From Aliiruegeria lutimaris (GTDB lineage Bacteria; Pseudomonadota; Alphaproteobacteria; Rhodobacterales; Rhodobacteraceae): a stretch of DNA of 64,000 nucleotides. Position 1 is the first letter of the stretch. Every line of letters begins with the position of its first letter. The notes below the pieces were generated by a model that saw only the letters and a list, made by a program, of their open reading frames with translations, was not told where the DNA came from and ran no database searches. Positions 17,943-27,802 of this stretch are shown here, piece by piece. The stretch covers positions 1 through 64,000 of the forward strand of contig NZ_FNEK01000013.1 in assembly GCF_900099935.1 (NCBI RefSeq), read 5' to 3'. A program made the translations under genes and the position numbers.

Positions 17943-18731
17943 TCAATAACTGCCGCTGCCGCTCTTGGGCATGCCGGCGCGCATCGTGCCGAGAACCTGC
18001 TGCGAGCCCGCGGCCATCAGCCGGGCGTCGGAGGAAATGGTGACTAAACGGAAGCCCATCTCGATCCGCTTCAAGGCGAACTCGGGCGTGCCGTTATGGA
18101 TGCCGGGGATCTTGCCGGCCTCCGTGGCCTTACGGACGATCATCTCGATGGCTTCGGCCACGGGCTTGTCCACATAGTCGAAGGTGGGCGTGCAGCCGAG
18201 CGCAAGCGAGAGGTCCGAGGGGCCGATATAGACCGCGTCGAGCCCGTCGACCTTGAGGATCTCGTCGAGATTGTCGAGCCCGGCCCGGGTTTCGATCATG
18301 GCGAAGGTGACGATAGTGTCATTGGCGTGCTGCGGGTAGTCGGGCCCGCCATAGAGCAGGCCCCGGATCGGGCCGAAGCTACGCGTGCCCATGGGCGGGT
18401 AATGCGTGTAGCTGACCAGCTTCTCCGCATCCTCGGCGGAATTGATCATCGGGCAGATCACCGCATAGGCGCCGGCATCGATGATCTTCATCAGGTGGGC
18501 CGGGTCGAGCCAGGGCACGCGCGCCATGGGCACGGTATCGGTGGTCGAGATCGCCTGGAACATCGAGACGGCGGCCTGGTAGTCCACGACGCCGTGCTGA
18601 AGGTCCACGGTCAGGGAATCCCAACCCTGATGCGCCATGGTCTCGGCCGAAAACCCGCTGGGAACAGCCAGCCAGCCGTTTACGGCAGCCTCGCCGCGAG
18701 CCCAGATCTCGCGAAGTCTGTTGGGGCGCAT
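17943..18731 (-). CDS. garL: HpcH/HpaI aldolase, 5-keto-4-deoxy-glucarate aldolase type
   Basis: Class II aldolase of 262 residues. It likely cleaves 5-keto-4-deoxy-D-glucarate into pyruvate and tartronate semialdehyde. Landmarks are the base-histidine block SLTVDLQHGVVDYQ, VPMARVPW (pyruvate-binding Arg), and metal-binding Glu/Asp in MIETRAGLDNLDEI and VYIGPSDLSLALG. It is 12 bp downstream of the glucarate dehydratase gene and 19 bp upstream of garR. HpcH/HpaI enzymes are promiscuous, so the assignment rests partly on this context. Confidence 0.85.
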   Translation of the reverse strand: MRPNRLREIWARGEAAVNGWLAVPSGFSAETMAHQGWDSLTVDLQHGVVDYQAAVSMFQAISTTDTVPMARVPWLDPAHLMKIIDAGAYAVICPMINSAEDAEKLVSYTHYPPMGTRSFGPIRGLLYGGPDYPQHANDTIVTFAMIETRAGLDNLDEILKVDGLDAVYIGPSDLSLALGCTPTFDYVDKPVAEAIEMIVRKATEAGKIPGIHNGTPEFALKRIEMGFRLVTISSDARLMAAGSQQVLGTMRAGMPKSGSGSY

Positions 18732-18743
18732 TTTCAGTCCTCC

Positions 18744-20093
18744 TTATCGCACCAGGCAGGGGCGCTTGTTATCGAATGTCCAATTGGGGATCAGGAATTG
18801 CATCGCTTCGGCATCGTCGCGCGCGCCCAGTCCCTTTTTCTTGTAAAGCTCATGCGCAGCCTCGATCCGGTCGAGGTCGGGCTCGATGCCGAGGCCCGGA
18901 CGTTCCGGCACCTGCACCATCGATCCTTTGATTTTCGGCGGCTCCTTGGTGAGCCGCTGGCCGTCCTGCCAGATCCAGTGCGTGTCCAGCGAGGCGATCT
19001 CGCCGGGGGCGGCAGCGCCGGCATGGGTGAACATGGCCAGCGAAATGTCGAAATGGTTGTTGGAATGCGAGCCCCATGTCAGGCCCCAGTCGCGGCACAT
19101 CTGTGCGACGCGGACGGTGCCGGCCATGGTCCAGAAATGCGGGTCGGCCAGCGGGATATCGACCGATTGTAGCAGGATCGAATGGCCCATCTGGCGCCAG
19201 TCGGTCGCCACCATGTTGGTTGCGGTGCGCAGCCCGGTTGCACGGCGGAACTCGGCCATGATCTCGCGGCCCGAGTAACCGTCTTCGGCGCCGCAGGGGT
19301 CCTCGGCGTAGGCGAGAATATCGTCACGCCCCTTGCAGAGCCGGATCGCCTCGTCGAGCGACCAGGCGCCGTTCGGGTCGATATTGACGGCCGCATGCGG
19401 GAAGCGGCTCTTGATCGCCTCGATGGCCAGCATCTCTTCCTCGCCGGCCAGAACGCCGCCCTTGAGCTTGAACTCGGTGAAGCCATAGCGTGCCTCTGCC
19501 GCCTCGGCCAACCGCACGACGGCCTCCGGCGTCAGCGCTTCTTCGCTGCGCAGCCGGTCCCAGTCGTCGGCCGCGTCACTTTCGTCGCGATAGTCCAGCG
19601 TCGTCTTGTTCCGGTCGCCGACATAGAAGAGATAGCCCAGCATGCGCACGCCATCGCGCTGCTGGCCTTCGCCGAGAAGTGCTGCGACCGGCAGGTTCAG
19701 GAACTGGCCCAGCAGGTCCAGCATCGCCGCCTCGACGGCGGTGACGGCATGGATCGTGGTGCGCAGGTCGAAGGTCTGCAACCCGCGCCCGCCGGCATCG
19801 CGGTCGGCAAATTCCCGGCGCATCGCGTTGAGAGCGGCGTTGTAGTCGCCGATGCCCCGTCCGACGACGAGGGGGATGGCGTCTTCCAGCGTCTTGCGGA
19901 TCTTCTCGCCGCCGGGAACCTCACCAAGGCCGGTATTGCCGGTGGAATCGGTCAGCAGGACGATGTTGCGGGTGAAGTAGGGGCCATGCGCGCCGCTGAG
20001 ATTGAGCAACATGCTGTCGCGCCCGGCAACGGGGATCACCTTCATCGAGGTTACCCGTGGCGTACTTCCATTGGCAGTATCGATTCCGGGCAT
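18744..20093 (-). CDS. gudD: Glucarate dehydratase
   Basis: Enolase-superfamily enzyme of 449 residues (E. coli GudD is about 446) converting D-glucarate to 5-keto-4-deoxyglucarate. The ATG at 20093 is chosen because a CGGAGGAG ribosome-binding site lies just upstream; a longer frame to 20207 has no such site. Visible features include FKLKGGVL (catalytic Lys-x-Lys), NIDPNGAW and [14 protein letters not shown] for metal ligands, TNMVATDW, and [17 protein letters not shown] carrying the catalytic His. It leads the leftward aldarate operon behind the GntR gene. Confidence 0.95.
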   Translation of the reverse strand: MPGIDTANGSTPRVTSMKVIPVAGRDSMLLNLSGAHGPYFTRNIVLLTDSTGNTGLGEVPGGEKIRKTLEDAIPLVVGRGIGDYNAALNAMRREFADRDAGGRGLQTFDLRTTIHAVTAVEAAMLDLLGQFLNLPVAALLGEGQQRDGVRMLGYLFYVGDRNKTTLDYRDESDAADDWDRLRSEEALTPEAVVRLAEAAEARYGFTEFKLKGGVLAGEEEMLAIEAIKSRFPHAAVNIDPNGAWSLDEAIRLCKGRDDILAYAEDPCGAEDGYSGREIMAEFRRATGLRTATNMVATDWRQMGHSILLQSVDIPLADPHFWTMAGTVRVAQMCRDWGLTWGSHSNNHFDISLAMFTHAGAAAPGEIASLDTHWIWQDGQRLTKEPPKIKGSMVQVPERPGLGIEPDLDRIEAAHELYKKKGLGARDDAEAMQFLIPNWTFDNKRPCLVR

Positions 20094-20144
20094 CTCGTCA
20101 CTCTCCTCCGTTGGTGCGCCCGTGATGAGCACCCTCCACCCGAC

Positions 20145-20153
20145 GCAACTTGT
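20145..20153. promoter_or_regulatory. Candidate GntR operator upstream of gudD
   Basis: The sequence read on the minus strand is ACAAGTTGC. It matches eight of nine bases of the ACAAGTTGT motif found twice in the divergent promoter region at 21.2 kb. It lies 52-60 bp upstream of the gudD start, a usual place for an operator. Confidence 0.5.
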
Positions 20154-20251
20154 TTCTAAGTCATCATACAAATTTATGCAACAAAAAGAATTGGGGTGGT
20201 TCTGCATGGTGTCGAACCTTGGGCATTCAGTTCTTGCCCTGAGGGTGGGGG

Positions 20252-21037
20252 TCAGCTCTTTCGGCGAAGAAGGGTTCTGTAACGGGCTTGGCTGCTGCGC
20301 AAATGGTCCCGCATTGCCGCGCGCGCATCATCCTCGTTGCCTTCGAGAATCGCGTTCACGATGGCTTCGTGCTGGGTGCAGAGCATGTTCACGTATTCCG
20401 CCTGTTCGGCTTCGGTATGATCGTTTTCCAGCGTGCGCCGGGGGATCGACTCGGGGCCGATCAGAGACAGGAACTCGGGGAAACGGGCGTTGTTCGCGGC
20501 TTCGGCGATGGCCATGTGGAGCGCGAAGTCGGCATTGGTGGTTTTCTCCCCGGCTTCCGCCGCGGAGCAGAAATCATGAAAGGCATCAATGATCTTGCCT
20601 TCCTGTGCAGGGGAGCGTCGCGCGGCGGCAAGGGCGGCGGATTCGCATTCGACAGCCGTGCGAATCTCAAGAATTTCAAGCATGGATGAGATGCGGCTGG
20701 GGTCCACTTCCTGGAAGGGAAGGAGGCTGGCTCGCTCCGAGGCCAGGATGTAGACACCGGATCCCTGCCGCGATTCGACCAGTCCGTCAGCGCGCAGCGA
20801 GGCGATCGCCTCGCGGATTACCGTCCGGCTGACGGAAAACTCCTCTGTCAACCGAGCTTCGCTTGGCAGCTTGTCGCCGGGTACGTATTTGCCTGCGTTT
20901 ATCTGGTCGAGCAGCTTGGCGCGAACGCTGGCCGCAAGCGTTCGGCGTCGGTTTCCCTTGGGCCTTTCGGGCTGTTCCATGTCGGAATCTGCCATGAATA
21001 CGAGTGCCTTTCCGGGTTTTTTCATTCGGTTGACCAT
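20252..21037 (-). CDS. GntR/FadR-family regulator of the aldarate genes
   Basis: Transcription factor of 261 residues from the ATG at 21037; an ATG at 20995 (start MADSDMEQ) is an alternative. The N-terminal GntR winged helix reads [44 protein letters not shown]. The C-terminal half is an all-helical FCD domain with the metal-ligand pattern [16 protein letters not shown] and [24 protein letters not shown]. It precedes gudD on the same strand and is divergent from the TTT transporter genes, so an aldarate or its keto-deoxy product is the likely inducer. Confidence 0.88.
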   Translation of the reverse strand: MVNRMKKPGKALVFMADSDMEQPERPKGNRRRTLAASVRAKLLDQINAGKYVPGDKLPSEARLTEEFSVSRTVIREAIASLRADGLVESRQGSGVYILASERASLLPFQEVDPSRISSMLEILEIRTAVECESAALAAARRSPAQEGKIIDAFHDFCSAAEAGEKTTNADFALHMAIAEAANNARFPEFLSLIGPESIPRRTLENDHTEAEQAEYVNMLCTQHEAIVNAILEGNEDDARAAMRDHLRSSQARYRTLLRRKS

Positions 21038-21344
21038 CTTCTTACCTGTTCGACGAATTTGCGTCGAGATCTCCCTTTTACCGTGGTGGCCGCGACCCTG
21101 TCTCCTTTCCGGGGAGCGATTTGCTCGGGTGCGGGTATCCTTGCGTGATGAATCCCTGTTTGGGGTGCGTTGCTTCGACAAGTTGTATGATAAATATTGA
21201 CCGCACTTGCGGCAAGCGGTAAGAGTTATCGCACAAGTTGTGCCGCGCGGGTCGGGGGGGGCGAACGGAGCCATCCTGTCCGGCCGGGGTGGCCTGATTG
21301 GAGTGACGCCGCCGGGAGGGTGGTGTCGAGCAAGGGAGATCGGA
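21038..21344. promoter_or_regulatory. Divergent promoter region with two ACAAGTTGT palindromes
   Basis: This 307-bp stretch lies between the GntR gene and the rightward transporter operon and has no supported gene. It holds ACAAGTTGT at 21178-21186 and GCACAAGTTGTGC, a perfect 13-bp palindrome, at 21231-21243. Their centres are 55 bp apart. A TATGAT hexamer at 21186-21191 abuts the first site and could be a -10 element. Best reading: operators for the adjacent GntR protein controlling both directions. Confidence 0.6.
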
Positions 21345-22385
21345 ATGCTCAAGAAACTGACAAAGACGCTTTGCGTGGCGACCGCCTGTGCCGTTGTTGC
21401 GATGCCGGTGCTGGCAGCCGACGGTCCGCTGCGCGGAAACCTGCGTGTCGTGATCGGGTCAAGTTCGACCGGCGGTGACACTTACCAGAACTCGAGCATC
21501 ATCGCCGAGGCGCTGGCCGAGAACATCGGTATCAACATCAAGGTCGATGCAACCGGCGTGACCGAAGCCTACAAGGCGCTCGGTCGGGACAAGCGCGGCA
21601 ATACGGTCATGATCTTCCACGACCAGGCCTATCTGGGCAATCTCTACGGCGTGAAAGGCTATGCCGATCCGTTCGAGAGCTACATTATCGGGCCGACTGT
21701 CGCGATCAACCCGGGCAATGCCTATCTCGTGCCGAAGAACTCGCCCTACCAGACGATCGAAGACATCATCCAGGCCTGCGCGAACGATACCCAGATCCGC
21801 GTGGCCATTCAGCCCGGCGGCGTCTCCGAAATCGGCTACACGGCTCTGAAGAACGCGATCAAGGTTCGTTATCCCGGCAAGGAAGGCAACCTTGTCGCCG
21901 TGAATACCGGTTCGCAGTCTGACAAGAACCAGCTTCTCTTCGACGGTCAGGCCGACCTGATCAACGGCTCCGTCCAGGCCAACGAGCAATACACCCGTCT
22001 GCCCGAGGACGACCAGAAAGCCATGCGCTTCGTCTGGCTGACCGCGCGCAAGGAGACCATCGAGCAGGCCCACGAAGAGGGCATGGGCGCGACGACCCGC
22101 GATGACCTTCTGCAATTCGTGAGCCCGAGTGCCTCAGTCACCTTCGACGGCGACAAGGACTTCACCTTCGATAAGGAATTCTTCTTCCTCTACAACAAGG
22201 ACATGGATCCGGCGATCATCGAACAGATCGACGCGTCGCTGACCGAGATATTCGAGGCCGGTGAAATCCAGGAAACCCAGAAGAAATCCTTCTTCATCCC
22301 CAATTTCAAACCGTCCGCAGAGGCGCAGACTTATCTGAAGGACAAGCGGGACCAGTATGAAGTGATCATCGAGGCACTGCAGTAA
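21345..22385 (+). CDS. tctC: TTT-family (TctC-like) periplasmic solute-binding protein
   Basis: Extracytoplasmic receptor of 346 residues. The ATG at 21345 is chosen because a signal peptide starts there (MLKKLTKTLCVATACAVVAM...LAA). The mature part begins with NLRVVIGSSSTGGDTYQNSS, the usual ligand-loop position for this family. It is the first gene of a complete tripartite tricarboxylate-type transporter, followed by both membrane subunits and then by galactarate dehydratases. Galactarate or glucarate is therefore the probable cargo instead of citrate. Cargo is inference from context. Confidence 0.85.
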   Translation: MLKKLTKTLCVATACAVVAMPVLAADGPLRGNLRVVIGSSSTGGDTYQNSSIIAEALAENIGINIKVDATGVTEAYKALGRDKRGNTVMIFHDQAYLGNLYGVKGYADPFESYIIGPTVAINPGNAYLVPKNSPYQTIEDIIQACANDTQIRVAIQPGGVSEIGYTALKNAIKVRYPGKEGNLVAVNTGSQSDKNQLLFDGQADLINGSVQANEQYTRLPEDDQKAMRFVWLTARKETIEQAHEEGMGATTRDDLLQFVSPSASVTFDGDKDFTFDKEFFFLYNKDMDPAIIEQIDASLTEIFEAGEIQETQKKSFFIPNFKPSAEAQTYLKDKRDQYEVIIEALQ

Positions 22386-22526
22386 GCAGACCGATCTTGC
22401 GGTCCCGCCCATTCGGGTGGGGCCGCGCCACGCTTCGGCAGGCGCCACGCCATGGCCGGGTCACCTCGACCGGGCTAACATAAGGAGCCACCGAATCCCG
22501 CGCAGGATCCATGGGAGGAAGCCCGC

Positions 22527-22967
22527 ATGGAACAGGAAACCGGCCCGTTCAGCGTCTCGATCGATTTCGATCAGTCGCATCTTTTCTTTCCGAACATCAT
22601 CCACTGGGTTCTGGTCTTTCTCGCCCTTTCGATCGTTCTCGTGCATGGGCGGGAGATCGTCCGTCACGTGCAGGGTTGGAAAGAGAGCTACCGCGAGCAC
22701 GGGCTGGATTACGACCGGCTGAGGCTGTTCGGCACGTTCGGGCTCGTGATTGCCTATTTCCTTCTGATGAACTGGGTTGGGCAGCTCTTTCCCAATACCG
22801 GCATGGGGTTTCTTCTTGTCTCCATGCCTTTCATGGCGCTTCTGTCGCTGCTCTACGTTCATGACCTCGACCGCAAGAAGTTCCTGCTCATCCTCGCGAA
22901 CTCGGTGATCGCGCCGCTTGTGGCCTGGTACGTTCTTGCACAGCTATTCTACATCACCCTTCCTTAA
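22527..22967 (+). CDS. tctB: TTT-family small membrane subunit (TctB-like)
   Basis: Inner-membrane protein of 146 residues with four predicted helices: NIIHWVLVFLALSIVLV, LFGTFGLVIAYFLLMNWVG, GFLLVSMPFMALLSLLYV and SVIAPLVAWYVLAQLFYI. Length and topology match TctB subunits, which have little sequence conservation, so the call depends on position between the receptor and TctA. It begins 141 bp after tctC. Confidence 0.85.
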   Translation: MEQETGPFSVSIDFDQSHLFFPNIIHWVLVFLALSIVLVHGREIVRHVQGWKESYREHGLDYDRLRLFGTFGLVIAYFLLMNWVGQLFPNTGMGFLLVSMPFMALLSLLYVHDLDRKKFLLILANSVIAPLVAWYVLAQLFYITLP

Positions 22968-22990
22968 ACGCTGGTCGACGGGGCTGCCCC

Positions 22991-24496
22991 ATGGAAATTC
23001 TCTCTAATCTCACCCCGATGTTCTTCGCGCTGACCGCGTTTGGCGTCATGGTGGGGATCGTTTTCGGTGCGATACCGGGCATGACGGCCACGATGGCCCT
23101 CGCCGTCTGCTTGCCGATGACCTACGGCCTCGATCTCACCAACGGGCTGGCGCTGTTGCTGGGCCTCTACGTGGGCGGAATTTCCGGCGGCCTCGTGCCA
23201 GCGATCCTGCTCAATATTCCCGGCACGCCATCCTCGATTACCACGACATTCGACGGATACCCGATGACCCAGAAGGGGCAGGGGGAGCGCGCGCTGAAGG
23301 TCGGGATCAGTTCCTCGCTCTTTGGCGGCCTGTTCAGCGCGGTGATCCTGTTCCTGTTCGCGCCGACGCTGGCCGATGTCGCCATCAAGTTTTCCTATAT
23401 CGAGAAGTTTCTGATCATCCTGTTCGCGCTGACCGTCATCGCCTCGCTGTCGCAGCGGCTCCTCGTGGGGCTGTTCAGCGGTGCGCTCGGCATCTGGTTC
23501 GCCCTGATCGGCACCTACGACATTACCGATGGCGGCAATGGCGAATACCGGCTGCTCCCGGATTTCCTCGTGAACTATCTCGACAGCGGGTTCTCTCTTC
23601 TGCCGGTCCTGATCGGCATGTTCGGCCTCGGTACGATCCTGCAGGAAGCCGAAAATGGCGTTCGGGAGGAAGCCGTCGACAGTGTGAAGTTCCAGAAGGG
23701 AGCAAAATTCTCCTTCTCGATCTTCAAAGGGCAGTTCGTGAACCTGTTTCGCTCCAGCTCCATCGGCACTTTCGTCGGGATGCTGCCCGGGGTTGGAGGC
23801 AGCGCTGCCTCCGTGCTCTCCTATACGCAGGCCAAGAACTTCTCCCGCGAACCCGATAAACTTGGCACCGGGGAGCCCGAGGGCGTAATCGCCTCGGAAT
23901 CCGCAAATAACGGGCTTACGGGCGGGGCGCTCATACCGTTGCTCTCGCTTGGCATCCCGGGCGACTCGACCACCGCCGTTCTCATTGGGGCTTTCACTCT
24001 GCAGGGCATCCAGCTCGGCCCGCTCTTTATTGGCGAGAATACCGTCACCTGGGACGTGATGATGGTTTCGCTGGTCTTTGCGAACCTCGTGATGTTCATG
24101 GTCATGTTCTTCGCTATCCGGCATATTGCCAAGGTGGTGATGGTACCGAAATTCCTGCTCTATCCCGGCATCCTGATGATGTGCGTGGTCGGCGCTTATG
24201 CGATCAATTACGGCGTCATGTTCGACGTCTGGACGCTGCTCATCTTCGGTGTCTTTGCCTGGCTCGGACAGAAGGTCGGGCTCGAGATCGCGCCCTTCAT
24301 CATCGGCTTCATTCTGGGCGGGCAGGCCGAGATCTATTTCGTCAAGAGCCTCGAAAGCTTCGGCACGCTGACGATCTTCTTCACCAAGAGCCCGATCGCG
24401 CTGTTCCTCTGGGGGCTGATCGCGGTCTCGGTTGCCTATTCGGTCCATCACACGATCCGGGCAGTGAAGCGGAAGAACGGGGGGAATGGAGCATGA
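22991..24496 (+). CDS. tctA: TTT-family large membrane subunit (TctA-like)
   Basis: Inner-membrane permease of 501 residues with about 11-12 hydrophobic helices. It carries the two TctA signatures, [22 protein letters not shown] near the N terminus and the later [16 protein letters not shown], and the [14 protein letters not shown] block. It couples aldarate uptake to an ion gradient with the receptor and TctB. Its TGA overlaps the ATG of the next gene (ATGA), so transport and galactarate dehydratase are translationally coupled. Confidence 0.93.
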   Translation: MEILSNLTPMFFALTAFGVMVGIVFGAIPGMTATMALAVCLPMTYGLDLTNGLALLLGLYVGGISGGLVPAILLNIPGTPSSITTTFDGYPMTQKGQGERALKVGISSSLFGGLFSAVILFLFAPTLADVAIKFSYIEKFLIILFALTVIASLSQRLLVGLFSGALGIWFALIGTYDITDGGNGEYRLLPDFLVNYLDSGFSLLPVLIGMFGLGTILQEAENGVREEAVDSVKFQKGAKFSFSIFKGQFVNLFRSSSIGTFVGMLPGVGGSAASVLSYTQAKNFSREPDKLGTGEPEGVIASESANNGLTGGALIPLLSLGIPGDSTTAVLIGAFTLQGIQLGPLFIGENTVTWDVMMVSLVFANLVMFMVMFFAIRHIAKVVMVPKFLLYPGILMMCVVGAYAINYGVMFDVWTLLIFGVFAWLGQKVGLEIAPFIIGFILGGQAEIYFVKSLESFGTLTIFFTKSPIALFLWGLIAVSVAYSVHHTIRAVKRKNGGNGA

Positions 24497-26022
24497 CGGA
24501 AGCGACGATCCCCGCGTTGAAGATCCATGGCGCGGACAATGTCTCGGTGGTGCTGACCGAAGGTGGGCTCCAACCGGGCGCCCGTCTCGACGATGGGACG
24601 GAGCTGCGCGAGGCGGTTCCCTTCGGCCACAAGGTCGCGCTGGAGGATATCCCGCGCGACGGGGTCATCACGCGCTACGGCGTGACCATCGGCATCGCGT
24701 CCGAGGATCTGCCGCGCGGCACCTGGGTCAACGAGCACCGCATGCGCCTGCCGGAGCCGCCGGCGCTGGACGACCTTCCGCCGCCCGCGCCGCAGCCGGC
24801 GCCGCCCGCGCCGCTGGAGGGCTACACGTTCGAGGGCTATCGCAATGCAGATGGCAGCGTCGGCACGCGCAATATCCTCGCCATCTCGACCAGCGTGCAA
24901 TGCGTTGCCGGGGTTGTCGATCACGTCGTCTCACGGGTGCAGGCGGAGCTTCTGCCGCGCTACCCGAATGTGGACGGTGTGGTGGCGCTCAACCACGCCT
25001 ATGGCTGTGGCGTGGCGATCAATGCGCCCGATGCCATCATCCCGATCCGCACCGTGCAGAACCTGGCGAAGAACCCGAATTTCGGCGGTGAGGTGATGGT
25101 CATCGGCCTTGGCTGCGAGAAACTGCGGCCCGAATGGCTGCTGCCCGAGGGCGACCCGTCGGCCTCGGTGCTGACGCTTCAAGACCCCGCGCATATCGGG
25201 TTCGCGGCGATGGTCGACGCGATACTGAAGCAGGCCGAGGAACATCTGGAACGGCTAAACCGGCGCACGCGGGAGACATGCCCGGCCTCCGACCTCGTGG
25301 TGGGCGTGCAATGCGGCGGCAGCGATGCCTTTTCCGGTGTCACCGCCAATCCGGTGATCGGCTGCGCGGCGGATCTGATCGTGCGCGCGGGCGGCTCGGT
25401 GATGTTCTCGGAAGTGACGGAAGTGCGCGATGCCGTGCACCTTCTGGCGCCACGCTGCGCCGACAAGGAGACCTCGGAGGCTCTCGCGCGAGAAATGGCC
25501 TGGTACGACGCCTATCTCGCCCGTGGCGGGGCCGACCGCAGCGCCAACACCACGCCGGGAAACAAGGCCGGCGGGCTTTCGGGCATCGTCGAGAAGTCTC
25601 TCGGGTCCGTCGCGAAATCCGGCAGCTCCCCGCTGGCCGATGTCACCGGGCCGGGCGAACGGATCAGCCGCAAGGGGCTGACCTTTGCCGCGACCCCGGC
25701 GGGGGATTTCGTCTGCGGCACGCTGCAACTCGCGGCCGGCATGAACGTGCATATCTTCTCTACCGGACGCGGAACGCCCTACAATCTTCCCGCTGCGCCG
25801 ACGCTCAAGGTGGTGACGAACTCGGCACTGGCCAGACGCTGGTTCGACCTGGTGGACCTCGATACCGGGCGCGTTGCAACCGGCGAGGCGACGATCGAAA
25901 CGCTCGGGATGGAGCTGTTCCAGCTCATTCTCGACACGGCCAGCGGCAAACGGATCACCGCCGCCGACCGGCTCGGCATTGTCAACGATCTGGTGCTGTT
26001 CAACCCCGCGCCCGTTACCTGA
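24493..26022 (+). CDS. garD: Galactarate dehydratase, UxaA/GarD family
   Basis: Cytoplasmic lyase of 509 residues (E. coli GarD is 523) that dehydrates galactarate to 5-keto-4-deoxyglucarate. An N-terminal SAF-like domain (residues 1 to about 85) is joined by a proline-rich linker ([13 protein letters not shown]) to the catalytic domain starting at [13 protein letters not shown]. Further blocks are [44 protein letters not shown] and [10 protein letters not shown]. Altronate dehydratase is the closest alternative, but GudD, GarL and GarR nearby favour galactarate. The start overlaps the TctA stop. Confidence 0.88.
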   Translation: MTEATIPALKIHGADNVSVVLTEGGLQPGARLDDGTELREAVPFGHKVALEDIPRDGVITRYGVTIGIASEDLPRGTWVNEHRMRLPEPPALDDLPPPAPQPAPPAPLEGYTFEGYRNADGSVGTRNILAISTSVQCVAGVVDHVVSRVQAELLPRYPNVDGVVALNHAYGCGVAINAPDAIIPIRTVQNLAKNPNFGGEVMVIGLGCEKLRPEWLLPEGDPSASVLTLQDPAHIGFAAMVDAILKQAEEHLERLNRRTRETCPASDLVVGVQCGGSDAFSGVTANPVIGCAADLIVRAGGSVMFSEVTEVRDAVHLLAPRCADKETSEALAREMAWYDAYLARGGADRSANTTPGNKAGGLSGIVEKSLGSVAKSGSSPLADVTGPGERISRKGLTFAATPAGDFVCGTLQLAAGMNVHIFSTGRGTPYNLPAAPTLKVVTNSALARRWFDLVDLDTGRVATGEATIETLGMELFQLILDTASGKRITAADRLGIVNDLVLFNPAPVT

Positions 26023-26104
26023 CGCGGCGGGTCGTTCTAAATTCGGCTTTCCGGTCGGGCGCCGACACGGCGTCCGGCATCCACCTGGGCGCAGGAGACC
26101 TGGC

Positions 26105-27310
26105 ATGACACTCGACCTTTCTTCCCGGCGCATTCAGACCCGTCCCCCGCTTGCGGGAACGGATCGGGGGGCTGCAAGTCAGGACGCTCTGACGGGGCTG
26201 CGCGTCTCCCATGTTGTCGCGCCGCTGAAAGCGGCCCTTTCCGACGCCAAGGTGCTTACCGGCCGGCAGACGCCGCTGGTCCAGTTCGATCTGCTGGTTG
26301 TGGAGGCGCAGAGCGAAACCGGTGCAACCGGCATGGGATATTCCTACACGCTGCGCGCGGGAGGGCCGGGGATGTTCTCGCTTGCCTGCGAGATCGCGCC
26401 GCGGATCCTCGGGGAGGATCCGAACGATATCGGCCGGCTCTGGGAGAAGCTGCGCTGGCAGGTCAATTCGCTCGGCCGCGGGGGCATGGCCTTCCAGACC
26501 ATCGCCGCCTTTGACACGGCTTTGTGGGACATGAAGGCACGCCGCGCCGGGTTGCCGCTTACGAAACTGCTCGGGGCGCATCGCGACCATGTTCGGATCT
26601 ACAATTCCGAAGGGCAGTATCTTCAGGCGTCGATCGACGAGATCAAGGCGGCGGCGGATCGTTCCCTTGCGCTCGGAATGGGAGGCATCAAGCTGAAGGT
26701 GGGCCAGCCCGACGGTCAGGAAGATCTGAGGCGCATCGATGCGCTCCGAACGCACCTTCCCGACGATGTCGCGATGATGGTCGATGCAAACCAGCAATGG
26801 GACCGGACCTATGCGCTGCAATTCGGCCGCATCGTCGATGAGCTTGGCCTCGCCTTCATCGAGGAACCGCTCGACGCGCTCGATTTCGAGGGGCATGCGA
26901 TGCTGGCGCGAGAGCTCGCCACGCCGATCGCGACCGGCGAGATGCTGACATCGCTCGCCGACGCCGTGCAGCTGATGCGGGCCGGTGGCTGCGATATCGC
27001 CCAGTTCGATGCGCCCCGGATCGGCGGGATCAGCCCGTTCCTCAAGGCGATGAGCTTTGCCGAGGAGTTGCGTGTCGATATCGCGCCGCACTGGATGATG
27101 GAGCTGCAGGTCCATCTTGCCGCCGCCTATCTGCAAGAGCCCTGGGTCGAGCATTTCTTCAGTCTTGAACCGGTTTTCAACGAACGCCTGGAAATTGCAA
27201 ACGGGCGTGTTGCGGTTCCATCCCGTCCAGGGCTCGGGCTGTCGCTGAGCGATGCCGCGCGCGATTGGACAGTGTCCCGCAGTGCGTTCGGAGAGATCTC
27301 CCGCCTCTGA
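26105..27310 (+). CDS. Galactarate/L-talarate dehydratase, enolase superfamily
   Basis: Mandelate-racemase-group enzyme of 401 residues. The start has CAGGAGACC upstream. Blocks LSDAKVLTGRQ, GEDPNDIGRLW, KLLGAHRDHV, GGIKLKVGQPDGQED, MVDANQQWDR, EEPLDALDFEGHA, TPIATGEMLTS, APRIGGISPFLK and APHWMMELQVHLAAAY match the pattern of Salmonella L-talarate/galactarate dehydratase. The catalytic pair is Lys in IKLKVG and His in IAPHW. The product would again be 5-keto-4-deoxyglucarate. It follows garD, an unrelated enzyme for the same reaction, by 82 bp. Confidence 0.83.
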   Translation: MTLDLSSRRIQTRPPLAGTDRGAASQDALTGLRVSHVVAPLKAALSDAKVLTGRQTPLVQFDLLVVEAQSETGATGMGYSYTLRAGGPGMFSLACEIAPRILGEDPNDIGRLWEKLRWQVNSLGRGGMAFQTIAAFDTALWDMKARRAGLPLTKLLGAHRDHVRIYNSEGQYLQASIDEIKAAADRSLALGMGGIKLKVGQPDGQEDLRRIDALRTHLPDDVAMMVDANQQWDRTYALQFGRIVDELGLAFIEEPLDALDFEGHAMLARELATPIATGEMLTSLADAVQLMRAGGCDIAQFDAPRIGGISPFLKAMSFAEELRVDIAPHWMMELQVHLAAAYLQEPWVEHFFSLEPVFNERLEIANGRVAVPSRPGLGLSLSDAARDWTVSRSAFGEISRL

Positions 27311-27802
27311 CTCCCGCCCGGACCACCATCTGCAAGCGGCTTGACGGCTTTGCCGAAACGGCATTCGCCATGCGCGTATTCTGCATGACGCGTGGTCCGT
27401 CTATCCCGAATAAGTACCTGAGAAATGGAAGCAGTCTTGGCCTTCGCGCCCTCCCGAGGCCGGGATTTCCGGGGGTGCGCCTTGAGGAGGTGGCGGAATC
27501 GTCCATGTTTTCGAGTGAAAGGCATATTCCGAATCGAGCGCCCAGAGGGCATGGTGTTTGCAGGAGGACAAAGCTCTTCGAGTTTTGGAGCCCGACTTCG
27601 GCGGGGCCAGTTCGATAGAGTTCACGTTAAGGGATATGTTGGGCAACAGGCTGCGCCGGGTAACGGTTGCAGCAGTATAGAGGTTTTCCCGACCGGGGAG
27701 GCATCGATCATCCATGTCGCCCAACCGTTCCGTGAACTCACAATGGCCCGGAAGGTCTCAACTTCTAAGCGCACAGGGTTTGCGCAGATCTGGGAGGATC
27801 AC
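27311..27802. promoter_or_regulatory. 492-bp upstream region of the ChvE operon
   Basis: No domain-bearing ORF is seen. It must contain the end of the aldarate transcript and the promoter for the sugar-uptake operon. I did not find a clear terminator or a copy of the TCCAT half-sites seen between araC and araB. A GGGAGG ribosome-binding site at 27792-27797 precedes the ChvE start. Confidence 0.4.

Noticed and set aside
22964-24451. A 495-codon leftward frame opposite tctA
   Set aside because: Charged, Glu/Arg/His-rich translation typical of antisense reading of a membrane protein gene in GC-rich DNA; no motif or ribosome-binding site.
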